This document shows positions 28,577 through 37,507 of a stretch of DNA of 64,000 nt, in pieces. The translations under genes were made by a program, and so were the position numbers. The notes beneath the pieces were generated by a model. That model was not told where the DNA came from, did not search any database, and saw only the letters and a program-made list of their open reading frames with translations. The number at the start of each line of letters is the position of its first letter. The first letter of the stretch is position 1. Where the stretch lies: assembly GCF_007993865.1 (NCBI RefSeq), contig NZ_VIUH01000011.1, positions 87,093 to 151,092 of the forward strand. Direction: 5' to 3'. Origin of the DNA: Pseudomonas sp. SJZ079 (GTDB lineage: Bacteria > Pseudomonadota > Gammaproteobacteria > Pseudomonadales > Pseudomonadaceae).

Positions 28577-28905
28577 AGAGTCCCCGGCGTGGCGAAGTCC
28601 ATGACCACCTCGGCGCCATTGGCGTCGGTAAAACTCTGTTTCTTGAGGGCTGGTAATACGAACAGGCCGTCACTCGACACCAAGCCGGCGGGGTAATACT
28701 CGCGGTCCGCCACCTGGCTGCCGCCTTGATCCTTGGTTTTCTCGGTCAGCGGGCTGGCAATGCCGCCGCTCGTGGGCGCTGACGTATAACCCGCCTGCAC
28801 GCGCTTGCCCTTGAGCGGCCCGCGCGGCTCTAGCTGGCGCAGTTCTTTGCGTGCTCGCGGTTTCAGCAAGGCGTTAAGGTTGCGGACTAGATCGGCGTCG
28901 CTCAT
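28573..28905 (-). CDS. Small tail protein
   Basis: 110 residues from MSDADLVRNLNALLKPRARK (good GGAGG site), overlapping the neighbouring genes by 4 bases at both ends. A basic N-terminal half (LKPRARKELRQLEPRGPLKGKR) is followed by a Gly/Ser-rich stretch. No family recognised. The tight coupling implies a tail assembly or tip role. Confidence 0.65.
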   Translation of the reverse strand: MSDADLVRNLNALLKPRARKELRQLEPRGPLKGKRVQAGYTSAPTSGGIASPLTEKTKDQGGSQVADREYYPAGLVSSDGLFVLPALKKQSFTDANGAEVVMDFATPGTL

Positions 28906-30632
28906 GCCACCTCCGTTATCAGTAGGTCGGTCGGGATGTTCAGTCGGTAGAGAGAGGCGCCCTCGGCCTCGGTGGGGTCGCGGTAGGCCGCGTCGATATC
29001 CGGGGTGGCGATCTGCAGGCGGCGCGGGCAGGTTTGGCTGCCAGGCCAAGGCACGGAATAGTTGCCCGCGAAGCCGTCCAGCGCTTCGTCGTAGGGCGGG
29101 CTCAGTTGATCGCCGCCGAGCTGGGTGGCCAGCACAGTGGAGCCTGGCGGCGCGGCGCCCAGGTCGATCTCGGGCCGGGGCGGCTGCACCAGCTCGTCGG
29201 CCGTGGCCGCCTCGCCACCGCGATAGATGGCCAACTCAATGGCGGCGATCTCACTACCGCTGTCCAAGTCCCAGGTCTGCTGAATGGCCGCCACCTTACC
29301 TCGCGCCTGAATACCGCCGGCATCCACCTGGCAGGTATGGGCCGTGTCGTACACCGCGTCGGTGATCGGCGTTAACCAGGTCACGCGGGTACGCCGATGG
29401 CTCTCCTCGATGCGCACCGCCTCGCGGTGCAGCCCGGTCAACAGCACGGCACTGCGGCGCGCCGCGTCGTCCTGGTCAACCACCCAATCATTGAGGCTGT
29501 CCTGGGTCGCGCCGGTGGGCCGCGCCGAAGCCGGCAGGGCTTCCCAGCTGCGGCTGTCGTAGTCCACGTCATCGTTGTAGCGCTCGCGCTCCAGGCGCTC
29601 ACCAAAGGTAGCGATGGAGCCGGGAGCCTCCAGCACCAGGCTGTAGCGCTCGGTCAGGGTCTGCGCCGTGCGCCGTGCCACCTGGACGGTAAAGCCGAGC
29701 ATGTGCGGGTCGGCGGTGAAGGTATTGATCCAGGCCCCGCCGTTGCCGCAAGGGTCGGGCATGCTGGGCGGCAGTGCTTCAATCGAAGGCTCGCCTAGCA
29801 GATCCCAGTCGGCCTGGCTGAGCGCATCGGTCAGCATGCTCAACGTCGGCAGTTCACTCGAGCGACTCAGCCACACACAGAAACTGCCCGCCGGGTGCTC
29901 CCACACATAGCCATGCTCACGATGGCGCAGGCGCACATAGCGGTACTCCAGCGTCAGCTCCAGCTTGTTCAATGGCTGCTCGGTAGCGGGCACCACCCGC
30001 AGGCTGCCGGCAATGATCGCATCGGCCCCGAAGGCGAAATGCGGCACGGCCGCCGCGCGCCAGGAGGTGACGCGCAACGCACCGTCAGGCGCACAGTCGA
30101 GGTCTATCGGCAGGGTCTGCCGCCGCGCCTCAGCGTACTCATAGTGGCTGGTCAGCTCGCCGGACACGGCCGTCGCATAGTGCCCTGGCACCAGCGCATC
30201 GATCTGCTCGACGCTCATCTGCTCCAGGCGGTTCTGCCGATCACAGCTGGCGCTCAGGGCGATGACGTTGCGCCAATGGTCGTACTGCGCGGGCAAGGTC
30301 AGGCCGGTGAAGCGCAGGGTCTCGCTGACCAGGCTCTCGCCCTCATAGCGACGGCGATACACCTGCAGCGTCTTGCCAGACCAGCTGTCCAGGTCGATCA
30401 ATCCCGGTTCTGCCACCAGGCTCAAGTGGCAGAAGCGGGCGGCGTTTGCCTCGATGTCCAACTTGACGCGGCCGGTCAGGCGCGCCGAGATATCGACCGA
30501 GCCGAGCATCACCCGCAGGCTCCAGCGCGCGCCTTCCGGCAGCACCACCACTTCGGTCTGAATAGGCGCCGTCGCCCGGCGTGCACCGGCATTGATCGCC
30601 GCAGCATTGATCAGGGCACCGTTGATCAGCAT
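28902..30632 (-). CDS. Tail protein, hub-type
   Basis: 576 residues beginning MLINGALINAAAINAG. The N-terminal half (about 45-330) is beta-rich (LRVMLGSVDISARLTGRVKLDI...), resembling tail hub proteins of siphophages. It ends LNIPTDLLITEVA. It sits second after the tape measure gene, where the baseplate hub is normally encoded. Assigned by position and composition. Confidence 0.65.
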   Translation of the reverse strand: MLINGALINAAAINAGARRATAPIQTEVVVLPEGARWSLRVMLGSVDISARLTGRVKLDIEANAARFCHLSLVAEPGLIDLDSWSGKTLQVYRRRYEGESLVSETLRFTGLTLPAQYDHWRNVIALSASCDRQNRLEQMSVEQIDALVPGHYATAVSGELTSHYEYAEARRQTLPIDLDCAPDGALRVTSWRAAAVPHFAFGADAIIAGSLRVVPATEQPLNKLELTLEYRYVRLRHREHGYVWEHPAGSFCVWLSRSSELPTLSMLTDALSQADWDLLGEPSIEALPPSMPDPCGNGGAWINTFTADPHMLGFTVQVARRTAQTLTERYSLVLEAPGSIATFGERLERERYNDDVDYDSRSWEALPASARPTGATQDSLNDWVVDQDDAARRSAVLLTGLHREAVRIEESHRRTRVTWLTPITDAVYDTAHTCQVDAGGIQARGKVAAIQQTWDLDSGSEIAAIELAIYRGGEAATADELVQPPRPEIDLGAAPPGSTVLATQLGGDQLSPPYDEALDGFAGNYSVPWPGSQTCPRRLQIATPDIDAAYRDPTEAEGASLYRLNIPTDLLITEVA

Positions 30633-31156
30633 CAGCGCTCCCTCGCCTCGAATGCCCAGTCATAGCGGCCGGTGCTTTCGTCCAGCTCGGCGACCACGCC
30701 GCCTGGCATCACCACACTGAAGCGCGGCAGCCAGCACACCCGATAGCGCGCGGCACCGGCTATCGGGCTAAGCGTGGCCAGATCATCGGTCATGACCACG
30801 TCAGTATCGATCCAGCGAGAACCGACCTGGGCAATTGCCCACGGCTCCACATCTGGCCGGCGCTTCGCGGCTGGCGGCAGTTGGTACTGCAGGGCAGTGC
30901 CAACCATCGCGCGAAGCTTGATGCCCCACAGGTCGACGGGCTGCGATCCATCGACCTGAAGCAAGGCCGGCTCTAACTGGCCGGCCCCGCTGACACTGAA
31001 ACGAAACCGCCGCCAGTGCTCCTGGACATACGCCGTGCCGTCCATCATGCGCAGCTCTTCAAACCCGCCGAATGCCTCCTCGCGCCAGCGGATCGTGCCG
31101 CAGTCAGGCTCGATGGCGATGCCATCAACCAGTACGGCAATAGGCACCTGGATCAT
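30632..31156 (-). CDS. Distal tail (Dit-like) protein
   Basis: 174 residues starting MIQVPIAVLVDGIAIEPDCGTI, beta-rich. It is directly after the tape measure gene, overlapping it by 4 bases, the usual place of the distal tail protein. No motif proves it. Confidence 0.6.
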   Translation of the reverse strand: MIQVPIAVLVDGIAIEPDCGTIRWREEAFGGFEELRMMDGTAYVQEHWRRFRFSVSGAGQLEPALLQVDGSQPVDLWGIKLRAMVGTALQYQLPPAAKRRPDVEPWAIAQVGSRWIDTDVVMTDDLATLSPIAGAARYRVCWLPRFSVVMPGGVVAELDESTGRYDWAFEARER

Positions 31157-34100
31157 CTAGGCCCTCCAAACTTGATGGCCGCACGCTCCAGGTCATCCTG
31201 GAAGCGCTGCACCTCGGTCGGTGAGCCCTCCAAGGCATAAGAGCCGCCCCAGGGCATGGCCAAGTTGAGCGGCTGGCGCTCGCCAACACGGTCTAGGCCG
31301 CGCGGGATGGCAGGGATATCGGGAATCAGCGGGTCGCGGGCCGGCAGCTGGCCGGTGCGGTTCATAAAGTCCAGGTTGGCGGCGCCCAGGCTGCGCGCCG
31401 AGTTGGCGTTGAGCATGAACTCACGACGCGAGGCGGCGACCAGAATGCTGTCGCTGGTGGGTGAACCCGGCCCGTCGATCCAGCCGCCTGTGGCGCGCTT
31501 AACGGGCTCGCCGTTGATGATGTTGCCGGCCTGGCCATTCGCTGCAGCGCTAGCCTTGGCCTGGTCGGCATCGGCACCGATGTAGTTGACCGGAATTACC
31601 ATGTATTGCTTAAGTCGCTCGGCCAGGTCGCGGGCCTGCTGCTCCAAAGCGGCAGACGACTGCTCAAAACCGGTGAACTCGATGTCGATGCGCTTGAACG
31701 CCTCGGCCTGCGCCAGCAGGTCATCCATGCGCGCCTTGATCTCGTCGACCCTGCCCTGGGCGTCGATGCGTTCCACGTCGGCCTGCAGCTCATCGAGGCG
31801 CGCGGCCTGGTCGGCGATTTGCCCCAGCTCGCCAGCAATGCCGGCAAAACCATAGGTATTGGCGCCGCTGTCCTTGAGTTCGCGGAGGATCTCCGCCGCC
31901 TCGCGCGCCTGACGGATCGCCTCTTCCGAGTCACCACGCTGCAGCGCCTGGCGGGCGCCTGCCTTGAGCGCAGTGACGTCGCCGAAGGTCGCCGGGCCGT
32001 CATCAGCCGGGGCGTTCATGTCCTTGACCAGCTGCGCGAATTCCTTGGCCAGCGCCGCCCGCGCTTTCATCGCCGCCTGGGTTTGCTGGTTGGCAGCTTC
32101 CAGCTTCTTGTTGGCCGCCTCGTAGGCCAGTATCTCGCCCGCTAGCGCGGTCTGGATGTCCTTGAGCTGCTCGCTCTTGATCTTGGCCAGGGCGGCCTTG
32201 TGACGGCTTTCGGCGGCCTCGCGCTCGGCCTGTTCATTCTTGATCGCACTCAGCGCCTTGCGGAACTCCGTGGCGCGACGTTGCGAAGCGAGGGCGTCCT
32301 GGTTGATTTCATTGGAGGTGTCCTGGCGGCTCAGCAGCTCGCCCTGGGCGCGGTAGTGCTCCTCGGCCAGACGCAGGCGTTCGGCGTAAGCCTGGCGCTC
32401 GCTCTCAGTCATCCGTGCCAGGCTCTCGGCCGGCAGGATCATCGCGTCGGCGTACTCGGTGGTTTTGTCGATGGTCTGCTGCAGGCTCTGCTGGTAGTCG
32501 GCCTGGCTCTTTTCCAGCTCGCGAATCGCCTGGATCGAGTCATACAGCTCGACCAGGTTGCCGCCCGTCCAGCTGACCACGCCCAGGGCCAGGGCGCCTT
32601 TCGCCAGCTTGGCCACGTCGGCCAGGGTTTTCAGCTGCGGGATCAGGCCCGAGGTGGCGGCACCGACGCCGCCCATGCCCTGGGCGGCCCCCGCAGCGGC
32701 GCCAGGGGTGGCGGTGAGGTGTGCCAAAACCAGGCCGAAGGGGTTGCGCAAAGCGAGCATGGCCGCACGCATGCTTAACGAGGCGGCAACCACCGCAACC
32801 AACCCGGCAACGACGTTTCGGATTGGCGCTGGCAACTCATTAAAAGCAGTCAGCGCGCCTCGACCCATCTCTACGATAGGGAGAAAGGCTGTCGCGGCCT
32901 CGCCCAGCTGCAACTTGAGTTCGCTCCAGGAGGCGTTGAACCGGTCCAGCTCTGCCTGCGGCGTGGCGGCCATCTTGGCGTAAGCAGCATCCAGCGAGCC
33001 GCCGGCGTCGCCCATGGCCACCACCTCGGTTTTGAGCCCGGCCATGTTCTGCGTCAGTGCCAAAACCGCCGTGCGTGCCTCCACATCCGGCAGAATCTCG
33101 CGCATGGCCGCCAGGCCCAGGTTGCGACCCGCGATGTCCTCCAGAGTTGCAGTCAGGCCGCGCCACTCAATACCCAACTCGACCATGGCGTCTTTGGCCA
33201 CACCGCTGGGCGCGGCCAGGGCGTTGATCGCGCCCTTCAGCGCGGTGGTGGCCTGCGGCGTGCGGATGCCCGCCTTGGTCATCAGGGCGATGGCGGCCGC
33301 CACCTCGCCGAATTCCACCCCGGCCGCCTTGGCAGTGGGCAGGGTGTCGCCAATGTAGTTGGCCAGCTCCGGGAAGGTGGTCACCCCGTCGCGCACCGCC
33401 AGGAACAACTGGTCGTAGCGGGCACCCAGGTTCTCGATGCCCTCGCCATAAGCGTTGACCACCGCCAGGCCACCACGCACGGCGGTGGCGGTGTCGGTCA
33501 CGCCGGCCACCGCTGCCTTGGTCGCCTGCGCCAGAGTGCTGATGCTGTTATCCGGCGATACGCCGGACGAAAGAATGTCGTACAGCGCGGAGGCCGACTG
33601 GGTGGCATCGCGGCCCATGTCCTGGCTGAGCTGACGCACGTCGGTGGAGAGCGCCTGGAACTGCTGCTGGTTGAGGTCGGTGATGCTGTTGACCTCGCCC
33701 ATGCGCTGGGCGAACTGGGCGTAGAAGCGCAGCAGACTGCCGCCGGCATAGGCAATAGCGCCCATGCTGGCGATGGCCGCGCCGGCTTGCAGGCGTACCT
33801 GGCCCAGGCTGCGCGCCCAGCCGTTGGTGCTAACCTCCAGCTCGCCCACCCGCTCGCGCAGGCGCACTTTGGCCTGGGCCAGCTCGGCCGTGGTCAGCAT
33901 GCCGGTGCGCTGCAACAGTTGATATTGGCGCTGCAGCTGGACGATCTCGCCACGAATCTCGCGGTGCGGACGCACGCCCAGCGCCTGGCGGGCACCGGCC
34001 AGCCGTGCCTGCTGGTTAGCGGCTTTGCTGACCTGGGCGAAGTCGGCCGCCAGGCGCTTCTGCTCGTTGCCCAGGCGATTGGTGTCGACGCCGGCACTTT

Positions 34101-34440
34101 TCAAGGCGCCGGACAATTGGCTGAACTGGGTGCGCTGGCCAGCAATCGCCTGTTCCAGGGCTTTCGCCTCGGTGGTGGCGGCCCGGTAGGCTTGCTGCTG
34201 CGCCTTGGTCGGACGCTCGGTGCTGATCAGCTCATTGGCCAGCTCGCGTAGCTTGTCTCGCGTCGCATTGAGTTGCTTTTGGTTGTCGACTAGGCTGTTC
34301 TGCAGGTCACGCAGCGAGGCGATCTGCCCCAAGGGCTTGCGCAGCTGCTCCACCAACGCCACATAGCCCGCGCGGAAGTCCTGGATCTGACGGCGGCCTT
34401 GGTTGGCATCAACGGATATTGAGAGACGGACATCAGTCAT
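31153..34440 (-). CDS. Tail tape measure protein
   Basis: 1095 residues, the largest phage gene. Long coiled coil at residues about 15-230, then a TP901-type core (RQLSQDMGRDATQSASALYDILSSGV, GLAVVNAYGEGIENLGARYDQLFLAVRDGVTTFPELANYIG), membrane-like helices around 530-580 (VVAGLVAVVAASLSMRAAMLAL), a second coiled coil and a Gly-rich C-terminus. It sets tail length; 1095 residues predicts a tail of roughly 150-165 nm if about 1.5 angstrom per residue applies. Confidence 0.93.
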   Translation of the reverse strand: MTDVRLSISVDANQGRRQIQDFRAGYVALVEQLRKPLGQIASLRDLQNSLVDNQKQLNATRDKLRELANELISTERPTKAQQQAYRAATTEAKALEQAIAGQRTQFSQLSGALKSAGVDTNRLGNEQKRLAADFAQVSKAANQQARLAGARQALGVRPHREIRGEIVQLQRQYQLLQRTGMLTTAELAQAKVRLRERVGELEVSTNGWARSLGQVRLQAGAAIASMGAIAYAGGSLLRFYAQFAQRMGEVNSITDLNQQQFQALSTDVRQLSQDMGRDATQSASALYDILSSGVSPDNSISTLAQATKAAVAGVTDTATAVRGGLAVVNAYGEGIENLGARYDQLFLAVRDGVTTFPELANYIGDTLPTAKAAGVEFGEVAAAIALMTKAGIRTPQATTALKGAINALAAPSGVAKDAMVELGIEWRGLTATLEDIAGRNLGLAAMREILPDVEARTAVLALTQNMAGLKTEVVAMGDAGGSLDAAYAKMAATPQAELDRFNASWSELKLQLGEAATAFLPIVEMGRGALTAFNELPAPIRNVVAGLVAVVAASLSMRAAMLALRNPFGLVLAHLTATPGAAAGAAQGMGGVGAATSGLIPQLKTLADVAKLAKGALALGVVSWTGGNLVELYDSIQAIRELEKSQADYQQSLQQTIDKTTEYADAMILPAESLARMTESERQAYAERLRLAEEHYRAQGELLSRQDTSNEINQDALASQRRATEFRKALSAIKNEQAEREAAESRHKAALAKIKSEQLKDIQTALAGEILAYEAANKKLEAANQQTQAAMKARAALAKEFAQLVKDMNAPADDGPATFGDVTALKAGARQALQRGDSEEAIRQAREAAEILRELKDSGANTYGFAGIAGELGQIADQAARLDELQADVERIDAQGRVDEIKARMDDLLAQAEAFKRIDIEFTGFEQSSAALEQQARDLAERLKQYMVIPVNYIGADADQAKASAAANGQAGNIINGEPVKRATGGWIDGPGSPTSDSILVAASRREFMLNANSARSLGAANLDFMNRTGQLPARDPLIPDIPAIPRGLDRVGERQPLNLAMPWGGSYALEGSPTEVQRFQDDLERAAIKFGGPR

Positions 34441-34609
34441 GAAACTCGCTCACTTTGTTTTACTTGCGCTGCTGGTAATAGCGTTCGTGCTGCCAAAACT
34501 GATGTGGTGGCTTATCGGAGCAGCGTTCGTTGTGGCTTTTGCCCTTCTGCTTATTTCAGGGCCGGCATATTTCGCGGGCCTGTTCCTACCGCGCCCACCC
34601 AAGCGCTAG
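34439..34609 (+). CDS. Tiny two-span membrane protein, opposite strand
   Basis: 56 residues, almost entirely hydrophobic: VLLALLVIAFVLPKLMWWLI and FVVAFALLLISGPAYFAGLFL, with a basic end PRPPKR. It is divergent from the tape measure gene, the start codons sharing two bases, and fills a gap with no minus-strand gene. The ribosome-binding site is poor, so expression is uncertain. Confidence 0.45.
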   Translation: MKLAHFVLLALLVIAFVLPKLMWWLIGAAFVVAFALLLISGPAYFAGLFLPRPPKR

Positions 34610-34616
34610 CGCGGCC

Positions 34617-34775
34617 GTGAAAGCCTTCTTGCTTGTCCTCGGCCTGGCGCTCTGCTGGGCGATGTTCCCGCGCTTCGTCGCCTCTGCATTCGCCCTGGTG
34701 CTGCTCGGCACCTTGCTAGTCACCAGCGTGGCGCTGTATCTCAGCGTCCTTTTTGCACCGCCTCGGCCGCGCTGA
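34617..34775 (+). CDS. Second tiny membrane protein, opposite strand
   Basis: 52 residues from a GTG at 34617, 7 bases after the previous gene: two hydrophobic helices (FLLVLGLALCWAMFP, FALVLLGTLLVTSVALYLSVLF) and the same proline/arginine-rich end (PPRPR) as its neighbour. The pair look like relatives or partners. It overlaps the antisense tail-chaperone frameshift extension by 35 bases. Confidence 0.45.
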   Translation: MKAFLLVLGLALCWAMFPRFVASAFALVLLGTLLVTSVALYLSVLFAPPRPR

Positions 34776-35192
34776 TCGCTTCCTCTAACGCCGCCTGCCA
34801 CATGCCCCAGGAATAGCCCCACAGGTTGCTGTGTCCATGGCGGATCAGGGTGCTGGCGTTGCGCTCGAGTCGCCCGAGAGCTGCCCGAGGAGATGTTTTC
34901 CCATTCCTTCGATGCGCTCCCTCAGGGCGAAAAAATCGCTGTTCACCTCTTTGCAGTCGGCGGCCAGCACGCGCAATTGGCTCGGCGGCAGGCTGCCCAG
35001 CTGTTCCGGGGTGGCATCACTCATGCGCATCAGGTCGGCCAGGCTGACCGCTTCGATCAGGGTGTCGCCCACCGGGTCGGGCTCATCAACGCCCTGCGCC
35101 AGGCTCTTCAGCCAGTCGCGGATCTCCTGCACGCTCAGTTCGCGGCAGGTAATGCCCAGGCCGCCGGCCGCGCTCTTCTTGGTCAAACTCAT
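34741..35192 (-). CDS. Tail assembly chaperone, -1 frameshift product (GpGT type)
   Basis: The frame that opens at 35192 reads 99 codons to the slippery heptamer G-GGA-AAA at 34902-34896. A -1 slip continues for 51 more codons (TSPRAALGRLERNASTLI... then HSNLWGYSWGMWQAALEE) to the stop at 34741. The 0-frame stops at 34845. This mirrors the lambda G/G-T scheme, in which a minor frameshifted form recruits the tape measure protein. The WGYSWGMW-type extension is common in phage chaperones. Total about 150 residues. Confidence 0.8.
34845..35192 (-). CDS. Tail assembly chaperone, 0-frame product (GpG type)
   Basis: 115 residues from MSLTKKSAAGG (GGAG 8 bases upstream; an alternative ATG at 35204 lacks a site). 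It is acidic, helical and Leu-rich, located between the tail tube and tape measure genes, the classic chaperone slot. It ends in Ser/Ala/Pro-rich GDSSATPAP, downstream of the slippery site. Confidence 0.8.
   Translation of the reverse strand: MSLTKKSAAGGLGITCRELSVQEIRDWLKSLAQGVDEPDPVGDTLIEAVSLADLMRMSDATPEQLGSLPPSQLRVLAADCKEVNSDFFALRERIEGMGKHLLGQLSGDSSATPAP
34896..34902 (-). promoter_or_regulatory. -1 ribosomal frameshift site GGGAAAA
   Basis: The heptamer lies in the X-XXY-YYZ phase of the chaperone frame (ATG GGA AAA), and the -1 frame after it stays open for 51 codons, ending in a conserved-looking sequence. Confidence 0.8.
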
Positions 35193-35240
35193 GAATTGCT
35201 CCAAAGCCGGGCCATAACGGCCCGACGCGGTGGTGGGTGA

Positions 35241-35978
35241 TTACAACCAGGTGATGCGGTAGAACGGCGACTCGGCAGAGCCCTTCGCCGGGTCGGCGAG
35301 GATCTCGCCCTTGCTCAGCAACTTGCCGGGGTTCTCGCCGTCGATCAGCGCCAGCTCCTCGGCCGGCGGCGCCTTCCAGCGGAATACCTCGACAATGCAC
35401 GGCCGCCCGCTGTCCGCCTCGTTGAGGCCGTCGAATACCAGGCGGTATTCCGCGCCAGCTTCGATCAGCGGCTCGATGCGCGTGGCCTGAGTGCTGGTGT
35501 AGGCGATGGTCGCAGGGGTAACAGCTGTGATCTCCGTGCTGTCGGCCGGCACGCTCACCCCGGCCGCCGATACCGTTACAGCCGTCAGCGGAATATCCGA
35601 GCTGTCGGAGGTTTTGGTCAGGGTGATGCTGGTCGCCCCAGGAAACTCGGTCATGCTCAGGCCGCCGGGCTGCAGCACGATGGCCTCGCCGGTGACGGTT
35701 TCCGGCGGCAGGTCGATCACCTTGCCCTGCAGCACCATGGCCTGGTTTTCCGGCGTCCATTCCTGCATCTGCACGCTCAGGTCGGCACCGTCCAGGATGT
35801 CCAGGCGTGCCAGGTTGCCACCGCCAGGGCGACGGTGTTGCTTCCAGGTCGTGGAGTTGCTGCGGTGGGCCACCTTCAACTGCTCTACGTCGCCCACGTC
35901 CCGCAGGGGTGCATCCGCTACACCCAGGCGCTGGGCGTGGACGATACCGACCCCCTTGAATACTTTCGGCTGTGCCAT
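35241..35978 (-). CDS. Major tail tube protein with Ig-like C-terminal region
   Basis: 245 residues. The N-terminal part (1-110) is a tail-tube-type beta domain (LARLDILDGADLSVQMQEWTPENQAMVLQGK), followed by a Thr/Ser-rich Ig-like insertion (about 120-180, TAVTVSAAGVSVPADSTEITAVTPATI) and a return to the tube domain (AEYRLVFDGLNEADSGRPCIVEVFRW). It is upstream of the chaperone gene, as in siphophages. Confidence 0.8.
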   Translation of the reverse strand: MAQPKVFKGVGIVHAQRLGVADAPLRDVGDVEQLKVAHRSNSTTWKQHRRPGGGNLARLDILDGADLSVQMQEWTPENQAMVLQGKVIDLPPETVTGEAIVLQPGGLSMTEFPGATSITLTKTSDSSDIPLTAVTVSAAGVSVPADSTEITAVTPATIAYTSTQATRIEPLIEAGAEYRLVFDGLNEADSGRPCIVEVFRWKAPPAEELALIDGENPGKLLSKGEILADPAKGSAESPFYRITWL

Positions 35979-35981
35979 GGG

Positions 35982-36185
35982 TTACTCCCCCTTTACCCGT
36001 TCGCCGACCTTGAGCCGGTCGACGATGATTTCAGCGTCGCGCGACGAGACGCTGATAACGGCGTCCTCCGCACGTTTTTTGCCCGCATGGCGATGGCCTT
36101 GCTTGCTGGTGATCTTCACCTGCACGGTTTTGGCCGCCGGCTGGGTGGTGTCCGCCGAGCCGGCGGGGGCTGCTTGCTTGCTCAT
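35982..36185 (-). CDS. Small phage protein before the tail tube gene
   Basis: 67 residues from MSKQAAPAGSADT (AGGAGG upstream). A low-complexity Ala/Thr/Pro start is followed by a compact basic domain VQVKITSKQGHRHAGKKRAED and VSSRDAEIIVDRLKVG. It resembles the N-terminal segment of the 125-residue protein after the head gene (TIRITSKQDGFRRCG), so the two may share a small FluMu-type domain. Function unknown. Confidence 0.65.
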   Translation of the reverse strand: MSKQAAPAGSADTTQPAAKTVQVKITSKQGHRHAGKKRAEDAVISVSSRDAEIIVDRLKVGERVKGE

Positions 36186-36193
36186 GTGTCCTC

Positions 36194-36661
36194 CTAACGG
36201 ACGCGGGGATGGTTGAACTTCACCGGCCAGGTCAGCACCCAGGCGGCGGTACCGGCTTTGTCCAGGCCGGCGTGATACAGGTTGGCGCTGCGCAGATCCT
36301 TGGCGTTCACGCTGTCCTCCAACGCCAGGCCGCACTTGCTGCCTGGCAACGCGGCCTGCAGGGTGCCGCCCACCGCCAGTACGTTGAGGGCGCGGCTGCC
36401 GGCCTTGCTGCCATCACCGGCCAGCACCACCACCACGACATGACCGTGGGCAATCAGCCGGCCGGCGCCGTTGACCTCAAACTTGAGGCCCTCCAGAGCG
36501 ATGCGGCAGGCCAGTGTTCTGGTGCTGTAGCGCTCCAGGTCGGCGACGCTGAAACGGCCACCGTGCAGGGCCACCTCGACCTTTTGCCCGGCTTCCTGAT
36601 ATTGCTGCTGCGCCCATGCCTGGATGCCTGCCAGAACCTGGGCCGGGGTCAACTCAGCCAT
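36194..36661 (-). CDS. Tail terminator-like protein
   Basis: 155 residues, mixed alpha/beta, starting MAELTPAQVLAGIQAW. It lies between the G-type completion protein and the tail tube, where tail terminators are encoded; sequence features alone do not prove it. Overlaps the upstream gene by 8 bases. Confidence 0.55.
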   Translation of the reverse strand: MAELTPAQVLAGIQAWAQQQYQEAGQKVEVALHGGRFSVADLERYSTRTLACRIALEGLKFEVNGAGRLIAHGHVVVVVLAGDGSKAGSRALNVLAVGGTLQAALPGSKCGLALEDSVNAKDLRSANLYHAGLDKAGTAAWVLTWPVKFNHPRVR

Positions 36662-37097
36662 CGGCCAGTTCCTCCAGGTAGTCCTCGATCATGCCCACCA
36701 CGTCCTCGTGGTCCTCGCCTTCCAGGCCCAGGTATGGCCGGGCTTCAATGCCGCGATCCGGGTCGCCGAACTGGTGAGTCGCGGCATACACCAGCGGGCT
36801 GCCCACCAGCACGCTGTCGCCTTCCACCTGGTAGGTGATGCTGTCCTGCAAGTGGCCGGTGCCCTGCAACAGGCTCTGGCCGCTGTGCCGGGTCTCGGCG
36901 TAGTCCGCCGACCATTCCGGCCAGGCCTCACCGGCCGGGCCGTGCTTGTCCACCTGAATGCGCCGCCGCGTCTGGCTCTCTACCTCGGCGCCAATGCCTT
37001 CCAGCAGCGGCTCGACATCGAGCTGCACCAGGCGCTCCAGCCGCCGCGCAATGCGCGGATCGGTGGCCAGGTCGGCACGAATGGCGGCCCCTGTCAC
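36654..37097 (-). CDS. Virion morphogenesis protein (Mu gpG-like)
   Basis: 147 residues. Matches the phage virion morphogenesis (gpG/tail completion) family in EVESQTRRRIQVDKHGPAGEAWPEWSADYA, LLQGTGHLQDSI, and HQFGDPDRGIEARPYLGL. It links heads and tails in Mu-like phages. Overlaps the DUF1320-type gene by 4 bases. Confidence 0.85.
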   Translation of the reverse strand: MTGAAIRADLATDPRIARRLERLVQLDVEPLLEGIGAEVESQTRRRIQVDKHGPAGEAWPEWSADYAETRHSGQSLLQGTGHLQDSITYQVEGDSVLVGSPLVYAATHQFGDPDRGIEARPYLGLEGEDHEDVVGMIEDYLEELADG

Positions 37098-37504
37098 AGC
37101 AGGTCACCAAAACGCTTGGGCTGGCCCTCGAACCAAGCCTCGCCGCTGCTTTGCTGCTCCACCGGGGTAGGCAAACCGAGGGAAACACTGCCGCCCGCGA
37201 TACGAATCAGCAGGGACACTGCATCCTCGAAGCGCTTGCGCTTTTCCTCGGTATTGCTGCCGGCATCTGCGGATAGGCGATAAAGGCTGATGTCGCAACA
37301 CAGGCGCACCAGCACCTCGGGTACCGACGGCAGCGGTAGCCGGTGCCGGGCGCCGACGTAAGTGTCGATTTCGGCGGTGGCATCGGCTAGAGCCTTGGCC
37401 ACCACCGCAGCATCGACCACGCCGTCGTCGTCACGGTCGGCGACCAGCAACACGGCATCCAGGCCATGCCGTTCGATCAGTGCGTCCTGCGTTGCGTAGG
37501 CCAT
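37094..37504 (-). CDS. DUF1320-family head-tail connector (Mu gp36-like)
   Basis: 136 residues starting MAYATQDALIERHG, with LADATAEIDTYVGARHRLPL and LCCDISLYRLS, the marks of the gp36/DUF1320 family of head-completion adaptors. Follows the 125-residue FluMu-type gene by 3 bases. Confidence 0.87.
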   Translation of the reverse strand: MAYATQDALIERHGLDAVLLVADRDDDGVVDAAVVAKALADATAEIDTYVGARHRLPLPSVPEVLVRLCCDISLYRLSADAGSNTEEKRKRFEDAVSLLIRIAGGSVSLGLPTPVEQQSSGEAWFEGQPKRFGDLL

Positions 37505-37507
37505 GGG

